Assembly (NCBI RefSeq): GCF_004342905.1
Contig: NZ_SMAN01000024.1
Span: forward strand, 1-43,593
Direction: 5' to 3'
Source of the DNA: Melghiribacillus thermohalophilus
GTDB taxonomy: Bacteria > Bacillota > Bacilli > Bacillales > Alkalibacillaceae
DNA: 43,593 bases
Below the pieces are notes generated by a model. That model saw nothing but the letters and a program-made list of their open reading frames with translations. It was not told where the DNA came from and ran no database searches. Below are positions 34,567-43,342 of the stretch, piece by piece (positions within the stretch are counted from its first letter, which is position 1; the number at the start of each line of letters is the position of its first letter). Both the position numbers and the translations under genes were made by a program.

Positions 34567-35313
34567 ATGAATTTTACTGGTGAAATCGTATTGATCACCG
34601 GTGCAAGCAATGGCATCGGCAAAGAACTTGCTCAACAATATGCAAAAAAAGGTTCCAGTATTATTATGGCAGATATCGATGAAAAAAACGGCAGAATTTT
34701 GGAAAATAAATTGAACAATGATGGTCAACGTGCCCTTTTTATGCCATGCGATGTAAGTCAACCAGAAGAAATCCAGAATCTGTTCCAGGAGGTTTGTACA
34801 ACGTTCGGCATACCAACAATTGTAATTAATAATGCTGGAATTAGCCAATTTAAAAGCTTATTTGAATTAAGTGCAGATGAATGGGATGATATGTTGAGTA
34901 CAAACCTGAAAAGTGTGTTCTTAATCTCCAAAGAAGCTGCAATAAGGTGGAAAAAGCATCATATTCACGGAAGAATTGTGAACATCGCTTCGACCAGGGC
35001 CTTTATGTCTGAACCAAATTCAGAAGCATATGCAGCTTCTAAGGGGGGGATTATTGCCCTGACCCATGCTCTTGCCTTATCATTGGGCCCTTTTCAAATC
35101 CGGGTAAATTCAGTCAGCCCTGGATGGATTGCAACCGACAATGATGCCTTTAGGAAAGTTGACCATCTTCAGCATCCTGTTAATAGAGTCGGGCGTCCTG
35201 AAGATGTTGCTAAAGCCTGTTTTTACTTAACAGATCCAGATAATTCCTTTGTAACCGGGGAGAACATTGTTGTCGATGGTGGAATGACAAGGAAAATGAT
35301 ATACGAAGAATAA
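34567..35313 (+). CDS. Short-chain dehydrogenase/reductase
   Basis: A 248-residue NAD(P)-dependent SDR oxidoreductase. The cofactor motif TGASNGIGK is at about residues 11-19, ADID marks the end of the second strand (an acidic residue there often favours NAD), NNAG is at about 90, and the catalytic YAASK at about 155 with a preceding serine (IVNIASTRAF). SPGWIATD follows. It resembles glucose-1-dehydrogenase or 3-oxoacyl reductase paralogues; the substrate cannot be told. The ribosome binding site GAGGGAG precedes the ATG. Confidence 0.9.
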   Translation: MNFTGEIVLITGASNGIGKELAQQYAKKGSSIIMADIDEKNGRILENKLNNDGQRALFMPCDVSQPEEIQNLFQEVCTTFGIPTIVINNAGISQFKSLFELSADEWDDMLSTNLKSVFLISKEAAIRWKKHHIHGRIVNIASTRAFMSEPNSEAYAASKGGIIALTHALALSLGPFQIRVNSVSPGWIATDNDAFRKVDHLQHPVNRVGRPEDVAKACFYLTDPDNSFVTGENIVVDGGMTRKMIYEE

Positions 35314-35428
35314 AGCAAATTATTTATAAATAATAGTTGTATTCGTTATACTATCTATTGTAGGGAAATCAATGAATATATGGAACATTTCCCTCGATTC
35401 TGACTGAAATGAAAAGGAGAGATGCGGG

Positions 35429-36004
35429 ATGTATGATGTTGCCATTATTGGAGCAGGACCTGCCGGAGCAAGTGCTGCTATTTTTCTAGCTAAAGCAGGC
35501 AAAAAAACGTTACTGATTGACAACGGAAACAGTATCACGAAAAAAGCCTGGATTAAAAATCATTATGGTGTCATGGACATAGAGGGTCCTCAGCTTGTTG
35601 ATGTAGGATTGGAACAGGCGAAGAAGTTTGGAGCTGAATTTAAATCCGATGAAGTGACGGCTATTGAGGAACACAACGACCACTACGTTGTTAAAATGGG
35701 ACAACACAACTATGAAACCAGACATATCATTTTTGCAACTGGACTATCTGTAAAATTAGCGGAGAAATTCGGCGTGGAGATTGTCGATGGCGAGGAACCC
35801 CGAATTGCCAAAAATATAAAAACAGATGAACAGGGACGGACAAACAAGAAGAATATCTGGGCAGCGGGAACGGTGGCCGGAAAAAGTGTGCATACGATCA
35901 TTACTGCAGGACACGGTGCTGAAGTTGCCATTAACCTTATCAGTGAACTGAATGGCGAACGTTATGTAGATCACGATATATTAGACAGCAAACCTAAGAA
36001 GTAA
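35429..36004 (+). CDS. Half-length FAD-dependent oxidoreductase, thioredoxin-reductase-like
   Basis: A 191-residue flavoprotein homologous to the FAD domain of thioredoxin reductase. DVAIIGAGPAGASAAIFLAK (dinucleotide-binding loop) begins at residue 3, and the closing NIWAAGTVAGKSVHTIITAG matches the FAD-binding C-terminal part. The central NADPH-binding domain and the redox CxxC, normally between them, are missing; full-length relatives have about 320 residues. The deletion is clean and the frame is intact, so it may be a functional short form. A terminator follows. Confidence 0.85.
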   Translation: MYDVAIIGAGPAGASAAIFLAKAGKKTLLIDNGNSITKKAWIKNHYGVMDIEGPQLVDVGLEQAKKFGAEFKSDEVTAIEEHNDHYVVKMGQHNYETRHIIFATGLSVKLAEKFGVEIVDGEEPRIAKNIKTDEQGRTNKKNIWAAGTVAGKSVHTIITAGHGAEVAINLISELNGERYVDHDILDSKPKK

Positions 36005-36174
36005 CAACAAGTACAGGCTCTCTGTTTAACGGAAAGGTTACCGGGAACTTTGCCAGCACGTTGGTCTATGGAAGAGATGCTTTGGTTAACCGCTATTCAC
36101 TAATAGAAGTGAACTACGAAAGATCCATTGACCGATTGTTTTGATTAGAGCAGCTGGCTAGCGGAAACCATTCA

Positions 36175-36220
36175 CACCAAACAGGTTCTGATTATAAAAA
36201 CCGTGCCTGTTTGGTGTTTT
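36175..36220. terminator. Bidirectional terminator, flavoprotein gene / trpG
   Basis: CACCAAACAGG (36175-36185) pairs with CCTGTTTGGTG (36206-36216) over 11 bp, with TTTTATAT on the plus side. It separates the convergent flavoprotein gene and the end of the trp operon. Confidence 0.85.
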
Positions 36221-36821
36221 ATATACCTTTTCTCTGAATCTTTTCAACGGAAGGATAATAGCGGGACAACAAATGATTCAACAATTTTTTTCCTTCCATC
36301 GTAAAAAGGGATTCAGGATGAAACTGGACCCCTTCAACGGCATAGATGTGGTGCCGGATTCCCATAATTTCTCCGTTTTCAGTCCACGCAGATACTTCCA
36401 GACATTCGGGCAATGTTGAACGATCTACCGTTAACGAATGATAACGCATGACCGTCAGAGGATTTTCTACATCCTCATATATTGACCTGCAATCATGATG
36501 AACCAGTGAAGTTTTTCCATGAAAGAGTCTCGGGGAGGAAACAATTTTGCCGCCAAATGCCTCTGCAATTACTTGATGTCCCAGGCAGACGCCAAAAATA
36601 GGAATTCGGCCAGAAAAGTGATTCACCACATCCAGAGAGATCCCTGCCTGCTTCGGAGTGCAGGGACCAGGGGAAATAACGATCAGCTTCGGCCTCAAAT
36701 TTTCTATTTCTTCCAGGGTCCATTCATCATTTCGCCTGACACAAATTTCATTTGTAAATTCCCCCATGTACTGGACCAGGTTATACGTAAAAGAATCATA
36801 ATTATCAATAACTAAAATCAT
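36219..36821 (-). CDS. trpG: Anthranilate / aminodeoxychorismate synthase glutamine amidotransferase
   Basis: A 200-residue class I glutamine amidotransferase that supplies ammonia to anthranilate synthase (TrpE) and usually also to PabB for folate (amphibolic TrpG/PabA). The start MILVIDNYDSFTYNLVQYM is typical; the catalytic cysteine is Cys79 (FGVCLGHQ) and the His-Glu pair lies in VQFHPESLFT. It is the last gene of the trp operon, 27 bases after trpA, with AAAGGAG nine bases before the ATG. Several NAG triplets overlap that site. In B. subtilis trpG lies in the folate operon, so this position is different. Confidence 0.93.
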   Translation of the reverse strand: MILVIDNYDSFTYNLVQYMGEFTNEICVRRNDEWTLEEIENLRPKLIVISPGPCTPKQAGISLDVVNHFSGRIPIFGVCLGHQVIAEAFGGKIVSSPRLFHGKTSLVHHDCRSIYEDVENPLTVMRYHSLTVDRSTLPECLEVSAWTENGEIMGIRHHIYAVEGVQFHPESLFTMEGKKLLNHLLSRYYPSVEKIQRKGI

Positions 36822-36848
36822 ATGACGTCTCTCCTTTGTCTCTGCTCG

Positions 36849-37646
36849 TCACACCTCACCCTGCCAAAGTTTTCTGATTTCTTCTGCCAGGGCTTGCTTT
36901 TTATGTTCTTCAAGTATTTCACTGCTGTTCATATACTCTTCAACCATACGAATAATCCTGCTTCCGATAATGACTCCATCTGCATATTGTTGTACCATTT
37001 GTATCTGATCATGGGTTGAGATCCCAAAGCCAACAGCCACCGGAACATCACTGTATTGTTTAAGCTCTCTAATAAATCCTGCTATCCCAGAAACTAGAGA
37101 TTTTCGTTCACCTGTTACGCCGAGGTCAGAAACAGCATAAAGAAATCCCGAAGCTTCCCTGGCTATACGTTGCGCCCTTTTAGCTGAATTAGGCGAGACC
37201 AGGGAGATAAGCTCTATGTTGTTTTTCAGGCAATGTTCCTTTATCTCAGTACTTTCTTCAAAAGGAAGATCCGGAATTAATAAGCCATCAATGTCTTTTT
37301 CCCGCAAGGTTCTGATCAGGTTTTCCTCTCCATATTGATGAACGGGATTAAAATACGTAAAAAGCACCACAGGTATGGTTAAACCCTGATTTCTCATCTG
37401 AGGAACAAGGTCCATTGCTTTTTTAAGGGTCATCCCCTGTTTGAGTGCCCTGTCTGCCGAACGTTGAATGGTCGGTCCATCTGCCAGGGGATCTGAATAC
37501 GGAACTCCGAGTTCCAGGATATCCGCTCCCTCTTTCTCCAGCATACAGGCAAAATCAACGGTAAAGGACGGGGAAGGGTCTCCAGCCATGATAAATGGAA
37601 TAAATAGGTTAGCGTTTCTTTTTAGTTTTCCATTAAAAGGTTTCAT
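36849..37646 (-). CDS. trpA: Tryptophan synthase alpha subunit
   Basis: A 265-residue TIM-barrel enzyme that cleaves indole-3-glycerol phosphate to indole and glyceraldehyde 3-phosphate, passing indole to TrpB. The catalytic Glu lies in [18 protein letters not shown] and the Asp in [20 protein letters not shown] and VIIGSRI bind phosphate. The start overlaps the trpB stop by four bases, indicating translational coupling. Confidence 0.97.
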   Translation of the reverse strand: MKPFNGKLKRNANLFIPFIMAGDPSPSFTVDFACMLEKEGADILELGVPYSDPLADGPTIQRSADRALKQGMTLKKAMDLVPQMRNQGLTIPVVLFTYFNPVHQYGEENLIRTLREKDIDGLLIPDLPFEESTEIKEHCLKNNIELISLVSPNSAKRAQRIAREASGFLYAVSDLGVTGERKSLVSGIAGFIRELKQYSDVPVAVGFGISTHDQIQMVQQYADGVIIGSRIIRMVEEYMNSSEILEEHKKQALAEEIRKLWQGEV

Positions 37647-38839
37647 ATCTTCTTCTCCCCTTCCAATACACTCATAATTGTATGCATATCTTTATCTCCT
37701 CTGCCCGACAAATTGATGACAATCACATCATCAACAGACAATGCTCGTGCTTCTTTCGTTGCGAGGGCAACAGCATGGGCACTTTCAATCGCGGGTATAA
37801 TTCCTTCTGTTTCTGATAAAAGTTTTAAAGCCTCAATCGCTTCCTGATCGGTCACCGCCTCATAACGGACCCGTCCTGAATCAAATAAAAAGGCATGTTC
37901 AGGACCAATCCCCGGATAGTCCAGGCCGGCAGAAATAGAATAGGGTTCCACAATCTGTCCATCCTCATCCTGGATTAAATACGTGTAGGAGCCATGAATC
38001 ACTCCTTTTGTTCCTTTCGATAAGGTGGCAGCATGACGGTTCGTGCTTAAACCAAGACCCGCAGCCTCTGCGCCGATCAGTTCCACGGATGGTTCATCCA
38101 GGAAAGGATAAAACATGCCAATCGCGTTGCTGCCACCTCCGACACACGCGTAAATCCGATCCGGCAGGCGATCTTCCCGAGCAAGTATCTGATTTTTCGT
38201 TTCTGCACCAATGACTTCCTGGAAATTCCTCACCATTAATGGATAAGGATGTGGGCCAACCACCGATCCAATTAAATAAAAATGATCATCGCAATGACTG
38301 ACCCAGTAGCGGATAGCCTCATTCGTCGCATCTTTCAGAGTCCCATTGCCGCTTTCAACCGGAATCACTTCTGCCCCCAGCAGTTTCATTCGAAATACAT
38401 TTAGTTCCTGACGTCTGATGTCTTCAACACCCATAAACACTTTGCAGCTCATATGGAATTTGGCAGCTACGGTGGCCGCTGCCACCCCATGCTGGCCGGC
38501 ACCGGTTTCGGCAATTAAATGCTGTTTTCCCATTCGTTTGGCCAGCAATGCTTGACCAATGGCATTATTAATTTTATGAGCTCCGGTATGATTTAGATCT
38601 TCACGTTTTAAATAGATTTTTGCCCCCTCTAGTCGTGAGGTCAGGTTTTCTGCAAAGGTAAGAGGGGTTTCTCTCCCACTATATTCAGATAACATGTTCC
38701 TATATTCTTGGTTGAAGGATTTATCCTTCATGGCTGATTCCATTGCTTCCTCCAATTCTTGCAGAGGCATCATTAATGTTTCCGGAACATATTTGCCGCC
38801 AAAAATTCCAAATCTCCCAAAAGAATCAGGATACTTCAT
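37643..38839 (-). CDS. trpB: Tryptophan synthase beta subunit
   Basis: A 398-residue PLP enzyme that condenses indole with serine. The [17 protein letters not shown] start, the PLP-lysine block [15 protein letters not shown] and the glycine-rich [13 protein letters not shown] phosphate loop are all present. The length and order are normal. The gene overlaps the end of trpF by 14 bases. Confidence 0.97.
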   Translation of the reverse strand: MKYPDSFGRFGIFGGKYVPETLMMPLQELEEAMESAMKDKSFNQEYRNMLSEYSGRETPLTFAENLTSRLEGAKIYLKREDLNHTGAHKINNAIGQALLAKRMGKQHLIAETGAGQHGVAAATVAAKFHMSCKVFMGVEDIRRQELNVFRMKLLGAEVIPVESGNGTLKDATNEAIRYWVSHCDDHFYLIGSVVGPHPYPLMVRNFQEVIGAETKNQILAREDRLPDRIYACVGGGSNAIGMFYPFLDEPSVELIGAEAAGLGLSTNRHAATLSKGTKGVIHGSYTYLIQDEDGQIVEPYSISAGLDYPGIGPEHAFLFDSGRVRYEAVTDQEAIEALKLLSETEGIIPAIESAHAVALATKEARALSVDDVIVINLSGRGDKDMHTIMSVLEGEKKI

Positions 38840-39476
38840 GTGTCATCACCCGGCTTATCATCGTTTTTATTTTTTCTGGATCTTTTCGCTCGTTCGTTTC
38901 AATTCCACTGGAGATATCTATGCCTATTGGATTATGTTTCAGTAAATCCCCGACATTTTCCGGCCGTATTCCCCCGGCAATGAAACAGGGAACCCCCTGC
39001 CTTTTCGCTTCCCGTGTATATTCAGGAACAGAATTCCAGTCGAACTGAATTCCTGTACCTCCCCACGCGCCTTTGACCTTTGAATCAATCACAAATCCGT
39101 CCACAAGACCTTCAAATGATTTCATAGATTCAATACCCTTTTCTTGATGACGAATCGCTTTCCATACAGGAATACCGGTTGTTTCTTTCACGTTTAATAC
39201 ATATGACGGCGTCTCATTACCATGGAGCTGGATTACGTTTAAAGACACTGTATCCAGGATGTATTCCACCTCTTTCATGTCCGGATGGACAAACACACCG
39301 ACCAGCTTTTGCTGTGGCGCGAGGGGATATCGGAAAAGCCATTCCCGCAGCCGTTCAGGTTCTGCTTTGCGTTTACTTTCAGCGAATATCACTCCGATAT
39401 AGTCTACATCCACAGTTCTTACTGTTTGTATGTCATGCAGCGAACGGTTACCGCAAAGTTTTACAAGAACAGTCAT
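38826..39476 (-). CDS. trpF: Phosphoribosylanthranilate isomerase
   Basis: A 216-residue TIM-barrel isomerase that converts phosphoribosylanthranilate to CdRP. The catalytic cysteine is near the N-terminus (VKLCGNR) and the acid is in [14 protein letters not shown]; the phosphate loop is [11 protein letters not shown]. The start overlaps the trpC stop by four bases. Confidence 0.96.
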   Translation of the reverse strand: MTVLVKLCGNRSLHDIQTVRTVDVDYIGVIFAESKRKAEPERLREWLFRYPLAPQQKLVGVFVHPDMKEVEYILDTVSLNVIQLHGNETPSYVLNVKETTGIPVWKAIRHQEKGIESMKSFEGLVDGFVIDSKVKGAWGGTGIQFDWNSVPEYTREAKRQGVPCFIAGGIRPENVGDLLKHNPIGIDISSGIETNERKDPEKIKTMISRVMTHEVS

Positions 39477-40234
39477 GCTTCTTCCCCCCTCATCAACTCC
39501 CGGATTCCTCTTTGTAAATCGGATTTCCTCATCAATGCTTCCCCGACGAGCACCCCGGCTGCGCCTGCACGTTTGACCCGAAGAACATCATCATGGGTAA
39601 AGATCCCGCTTTCACTGATTAGCACCGTTTCTTTTGGTACAGAAGATGCAATTGTTTCAGTCTGGGATAGATCAGTCTGAAAGGTTTCCAGATTGCGGTT
39701 ATTGATACCAATGATTTCTGGGATCATGCATTTGAGAATTTTCTCCAGAGTAGTCATGTGGTGAACTTCTACTAATACCTCCATACCAAGTTCAGTTGCA
39801 TACTGGTACAGCTCGTTTAATCGGGATATTTCCAGTGCCTCGCCGATCAATAAGACCGCATCAGCTCCAATACGCTTTGATTCTAGCACCTGTTTCGGAT
39901 CAATGATAAAATCCTTCCGTAAAACAGGGATTTGAACCTGCTGTTTAATTTCCGATAAATACGAACGGTGTCCCTGAAAGAAATGCTGATCCGTCAATAC
40001 AGAAACCGCACTGGCCCCTGCCTGTTCATACTGGCTGGATATACCTACCGGGTCAAAATCCTTTCTGATTACTCCTTTAGAAGGAGAGGCTTTTTTTACT
40101 TCAGCAATTAAACCGGCAGGATAGGGGCTCGACAATATCGACTCTTTTAAGGAATAATGTGGGTAAGAACCCGCAGGTGGCAATATTAATTGTTGGATTT
40201 CTTTTCTTTTATAATCAATCATTTCAGCCAGCAT
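39473..40234 (-). CDS. trpC: Indole-3-glycerol phosphate synthase
   Basis: A 253-residue TIM-barrel enzyme closing the indole ring. Catalytic blocks EVKKASPSKGVI, SVLTDQHFFQG, VLRKDFIID, EVHHMTTLE, GINNRNLETF, ISESGIF and GVLVGEALM are present. The start MLAEMIDYKRKEI at 40234 matches the family; a longer in-frame start lies inside trpD. The gene overlaps the end of trpD by 11 bases. Confidence 0.96.
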   Translation of the reverse strand: MLAEMIDYKRKEIQQLILPPAGSYPHYSLKESILSSPYPAGLIAEVKKASPSKGVIRKDFDPVGISSQYEQAGASAVSVLTDQHFFQGHRSYLSEIKQQVQIPVLRKDFIIDPKQVLESKRIGADAVLLIGEALEISRLNELYQYATELGMEVLVEVHHMTTLEKILKCMIPEIIGINNRNLETFQTDLSQTETIASSVPKETVLISESGIFTHDDVLRVKRAGAAGVLVGEALMRKSDLQRGIRELMRGEEA

Positions 40235-41255
40235 GGACTTCCCCGCCCTTTTGCCTGAGCACTCCTTCAAAGTATTGATGGACATGGCCACCATTCAACG
40301 CTTCTTTCACTTTCTCGACCCCTTCTGCGATGCTGGAAGATGCCCCTGATACATAAAGACCTGCACCAGCATTTAAGATTACAATATTACACGCACTTTC
40401 GCTGGCTTCTCCTTTAAAAATGGACTGTATCATTTCTGCACTTTCCTCTGGATTTTGCACTCTCAGGTCATTCAGGCTTCCTCTTTTCATTCCAAACATG
40501 TCCGGTGAAATGCTGTAGCGCCGAATGTCGCCGTCTTTCAGTTCCACCACATCTGTCGTGTCACAGATTGAAATTTCATCCAATCCATCCTTCCCTGACA
40601 CCAGCAAAACATGCTCAGATCCGTGCTCTTTTAGTGCTTCGGCAATCGGCATTGCAAACGTTGAATCAAACAGTCCAATTAATTGCCGTTTGGTTTGAGC
40701 CGGATTGGCCAGCGGCCCGAGAATATTAAAGATCGTTCGAAAGCCCAGGGCTTTTCTGGCAGGAGCTGCATGTTTCATTGCAGAGTGGTACAATGGGGCA
40801 TACAAAAACGTTAATCTTTTTTCCTTAAGTGCCTTTTGACCTTCTTCAGGGCTCTGTTCCACAGGTATGCCCAGCACTTCGAGAACATCAGCACTTCCGC
40901 TGGATGAAGACACCCCGCGATTTCCGTGTTTCGCAACCCGAACGCCCATCGATGACAGGACAATGGCTACCGCAGTAGAAATATTAAAGGTGGAAGCACC
41001 ATCTCCCCCTGTTCCGCATGTATCCATAATCGGACCTTCTTCCGATAGATCGACCGTTTTCATGAACATTCGCATCGCCTGCAAAAAACCGCTAATTTCC
41101 TCTGCTGATTCTCCCCGAAAACGCAATATACTGATCAAACTTGCAATCTGTTCTGATGACAATCTCCCTTCAAGCATCCGTGTCATCACATCCGATGCTT
41201 CTTCTTTTGTCAGGGTCTCTCCATTTACGACCTTTTCTAACGTCTTTTGTATCAC
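40224..41255 (-). CDS. trpD: Anthranilate phosphoribosyltransferase
   Basis: A 343-residue enzyme joining anthranilate to PRPP. The PRPP-binding block DTCGTGGDGASTFNIST, followed by AKHGNRGVSSSSGSADVLE and the C-terminal NAGAGLYV, is standard. The start is GTG 41255 with AGGAGG nine bases upstream. It is 15 bases after trpE. Confidence 0.96.
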   Translation of the reverse strand: MIQKTLEKVVNGETLTKEEASDVMTRMLEGRLSSEQIASLISILRFRGESAEEISGFLQAMRMFMKTVDLSEEGPIMDTCGTGGDGASTFNISTAVAIVLSSMGVRVAKHGNRGVSSSSGSADVLEVLGIPVEQSPEEGQKALKEKRLTFLYAPLYHSAMKHAAPARKALGFRTIFNILGPLANPAQTKRQLIGLFDSTFAMPIAEALKEHGSEHVLLVSGKDGLDEISICDTTDVVELKDGDIRRYSISPDMFGMKRGSLNDLRVQNPEESAEMIQSIFKGEASESACNIVILNAGAGLYVSGASSSIAEGVEKVKEALNGGHVHQYFEGVLRQKGGEVHAG

Positions 41256-41270
41256 TTGCGCTCTCCTCCT

Positions 41271-42767
41271 CTAAACTCTTTTTAACTGGCTCTGCTCAGC
41301 TAATAAAACCGAATAAAACAATCCGTTTGCCTTATTGATTGTTTCCTGATATTCCTTTTCAGGATCCGAATCAGCAACAATCCCTGCTCCCGCCTGGATA
41401 TGAATGACCTGATCCTGTATAGTTGCCGTTCGGATTGTAATACATGAATCAATATTTCCGTCAAATCCAAAATAAACGATTGCTCCTCCGTAGACTCCTC
41501 TTGCTTGAGGCTCTAATTCTTCAATAATTTCCATAGCCCTGATTTTGGGTGCACCCGTAAGCGTTCCTGCCGGAAAGGCAGCCACAAAAGCATCAATTGG
41601 ATGAAGATCGCTGCGCAATGTTCCCCGCACCTTACTGACAATGTGCATGACATGGGAAAAATAGTTGATCTGAAGCTGCTCCGGGACATGAACACTCCCA
41701 AATTCAGAAACCTTTCCTACATCATTCCTCGCCAGGTCTACAAGCATATAATGTTCAGCTCGCTCCTTTTCATCCGCAAGCAACTGTTTGGCAATCCGGT
41801 CATCTTCATCTCTGCTCTTTCCTCTTCTTCTTGTGCCGGCAATCGGGTGCATTTCTATCAACCCATGGCTTACTTGAATAAAACGTTCCGGTGAACTGCC
41901 GACTACTTCTCGGTTCCGGTAGTTTAAATAAAACAAATAGGGAGAGGGATTGACCTGACGCAAAACCCGGTACAGCTCAAATCCGCTTATGGAAACACGT
42001 TTTCGAAAGCGCTGGCTCAAAACTGCCTGAAAAATGTCTCCAGCATGAATATACGCTTTAATCTTTTCGACATCCTTGATAAAATCACTTTTTTCATAAT
42101 TGGACTGCATGTTCAGCGATTCAGGATCGTAATCTTCCGGATAAAGCATTAAATCATCGACGTTGATTCTTATCTGTATCCTGCGTTTAATCCCTTCAAT
42201 CTTCGTCCGTGCATCATCATATATTTCTCTTAACGTTCCATCGTTCTTTTCTGAATTTATGCGGACGAAATGGATAATGGTAACCGATTGCTCCAGATGG
42301 TCAAAAACCAGAATCGTTTCACAAAACAAAAGATGGTATCGTGGTTGATCAGCGGAAGGTTTAAGTATAATTTGTTCAAAATCGGTTACTGCCTCATAGC
42401 TGACGTATCCCACACCACCGCCGGTAAAAGGCACAGGCAAGTCAGGTGTTTTGACTTTGAGTTTATCGGATATGCTCTGAACCCCTTCTTTTAATGACCG
42501 GCTTTCCGAAATGGTATGAAAGGTTAAATCTTTTAACAAAAAACGACCTGACTTTTCCTCCATTTCAAAAAATGGATTCAATCCAATAAATGAATAACGT
42601 ATGGACGGGTCATGAAAAGCTTTGCTTTCAAGCAGAAAAACGGCTTCATTTTTAAGACTGGCAAACATCTGAATGGGCGTTAATGTGTCACTGTGGAAAA
42701 CCTCTGTGACAGGGACAGTCCGATAGTGAAGACTGTCACGGGAAAAAATGTCAAACGAAGGATTCAA
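41271..42767 (-). CDS. trpE: Anthranilate synthase component I
   Basis: A 498-residue enzyme making anthranilate from chorismate with TrpG. The feedback-site motif LLES and the chorismate domain (MHPIAGTRRRGKS, GTLTGAPKIRAMEI, QAGAGIVADSDPEKE) are present. I prefer TTG 42767: the product then starts MNPSFDIFSRDSL, aligning with B. subtilis TrpE, and AGGTGAG sits at good spacing. An in-frame GTG at 42776 directly abuts the ribosome binding site. The leader is of TRAP type, with a hairpin over the ribosome binding site. Confidence 0.95.
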   Translation of the reverse strand: MNPSFDIFSRDSLHYRTVPVTEVFHSDTLTPIQMFASLKNEAVFLLESKAFHDPSIRYSFIGLNPFFEMEEKSGRFLLKDLTFHTISESRSLKEGVQSISDKLKVKTPDLPVPFTGGGVGYVSYEAVTDFEQIILKPSADQPRYHLLFCETILVFDHLEQSVTIIHFVRINSEKNDGTLREIYDDARTKIEGIKRRIQIRINVDDLMLYPEDYDPESLNMQSNYEKSDFIKDVEKIKAYIHAGDIFQAVLSQRFRKRVSISGFELYRVLRQVNPSPYLFYLNYRNREVVGSSPERFIQVSHGLIEMHPIAGTRRRGKSRDEDDRIAKQLLADEKERAEHYMLVDLARNDVGKVSEFGSVHVPEQLQINYFSHVMHIVSKVRGTLRSDLHPIDAFVAAFPAGTLTGAPKIRAMEIIEELEPQARGVYGGAIVYFGFDGNIDSCITIRTATIQDQVIHIQAGAGIVADSDPEKEYQETINKANGLFYSVLLAEQSQLKRV

Positions 42768-42777
42768 TTGGCTCACC

Positions 42778-42796
42778 TCTCCATAAATTATGGAGA
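42778..42796 (-). promoter_or_regulatory. Hairpin sequestering the trpE ribosome binding site
   Basis: TCTCCAT and ATGGAGA pair over 7 bp (42778-42784 / 42790-42796, loop of 5). The 3' arm on the mRNA contains GGAGA of the ribosome binding site. The 5' arm can instead pair with the GAG region: GAGAATG at 42793-42799 complements 42889-42895, and AGTTGAGGA at 42804-42812 complements 42873-42881. The two structures exclude each other. This is the arrangement expected when TRAP binding leads to blocked trpE translation. Confidence 0.8.
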
Positions 42797-42854
42797 ATGA
42801 GGCAGTTGAGGAAAATAATGAGGAAAAACAAAGGATGAATCTTCAGTTTCAAAT

Positions 42855-42910
42855 CTCAGCTCTCTCCACTCGTCCTCAACTCACCTGACATTCTCAACTC
42901 ATCTCTGCTC
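42855..42910 (-). promoter_or_regulatory. TRAP-binding site in the trp leader, eleven NAG triplets
   Basis: On the mRNA, GAG triplets occur at 42910, 42905, 42900, 42895, 42882, 42877, 42871, 42866, 42862 and 42857 (5' base), with one CAG at 42887, making eleven. Spacers are 2, 2, 2, 5, 2, 2, 3, 2, 1 and 2 bases. TRAP is an 11-mer that binds eleven (G/U)AG triplets spaced by two to three bases when tryptophan is plentiful. The TRAP gene (mtrB) is not in the window. Confidence 0.88.
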
Positions 42911-42930
42911 AGAAAAATAAGGTTTTAAAT

Positions 42931-42959
42931 AGTGTAAGATAATTTCAAACATTTCGCAA
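42931..42959 (-). promoter_or_regulatory. Candidate trp operon promoter
   Basis: TTGCGA (42954-42959) and TACACT (42931-42936) on the minus strand are 17 bases apart. Transcription would start about 10-15 bases before the first GAG triplet. Both hexamers match consensus at four of six positions. Confidence 0.5.
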
Positions 42960-42988
42960 TCCTTTCCTGACAATTTTAAGAAATTTTT

Positions 42989-43159
42989 TTAATCCGCTCG
43001 TCGGATGGACCAAAAACGTTCGGACATAGTCTGAACCGCCCGGTTCGTCATCCCATATTCAATCATGGAGGTATCCCCCCTTCTTTTTTTCTTATCCCCG
43101 AATGAAACTGATTCAATCCTGTCTTTTCCATCGTGCTCCCGTTCATCATCCGAATCCAT
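42989..43159 (-). CDS. Doubtful small ORF upstream of the trp leader
   Basis: A 56-residue frame that begins MDSDDEREHDGKDRIESVSF with a basic middle and ends SERFWSIRRAD. The ribosome binding site is weak (AGGGA). A shorter form starting at the internal ATG near 43068 has GGGGGG upstream. There are no cysteines, so it is not anti-TRAP (RtpA). It may be chance. Confidence 0.3.
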   Translation of the reverse strand: MDSDDEREHDGKDRIESVSFGDKKKRRGDTSMIEYGMTNRAVQTMSERFWSIRRAD

Positions 43160-43194
43160 GGTTAAATCCCTGATAGACTTCAGTTTTATGCGAC

Positions 43195-43258
43195 TACGAT
43201 CGTATGGCTAAAACTTTTAGCCGCCCTGATTGTTCATCCTCTACTCAGGCACAATCAG
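43195..43258. repeat. Cluster of perfect palindromes
   Basis: TACGATCGTA (43195-43204) is followed two bases later by GGCTAAAACTTTTAGCC (43206-43222), and then by CTGATTGT / ACAATCAG (43226-43233 / 43251-43258). They lie in a gene-free stretch and could be operators or hairpins. Their role is unknown. Confidence 0.55.
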
Positions 43259-43311
43259 TTTTGAGAGGATTTCAGCTAACAGAAGCAAGGTTCAAAAAAT
43301 TGTGATATGAC

Positions 43312-43342
43312 AAAAAAAAGCCGATTCCAAAAATGAACCGGC
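43312..43342 (-). terminator. Minus-strand terminator of an upstream transcript
   Basis: GCCGATTC (43320-43327) pairs with GAACCGGC (43335-43342), with one G-U pair on the RNA. On the minus strand eight T residues follow. Between it and the window end no credible gene ends nearby, so the transcript may be a small RNA or a long 3' end. Nothing else recognisable lies in 43343-43593. Confidence 0.8.

Noticed and set aside
35998-36144. Open frame of about 48 codons after the flavoprotein gene
   Set aside because: It has no start codon or recognisable motif; at this length an open frame is expected by chance.
41513-41701. Short ORFs in other frames within the trp genes and other long genes
   Set aside because: They overlap well-supported genes and show no family motif.
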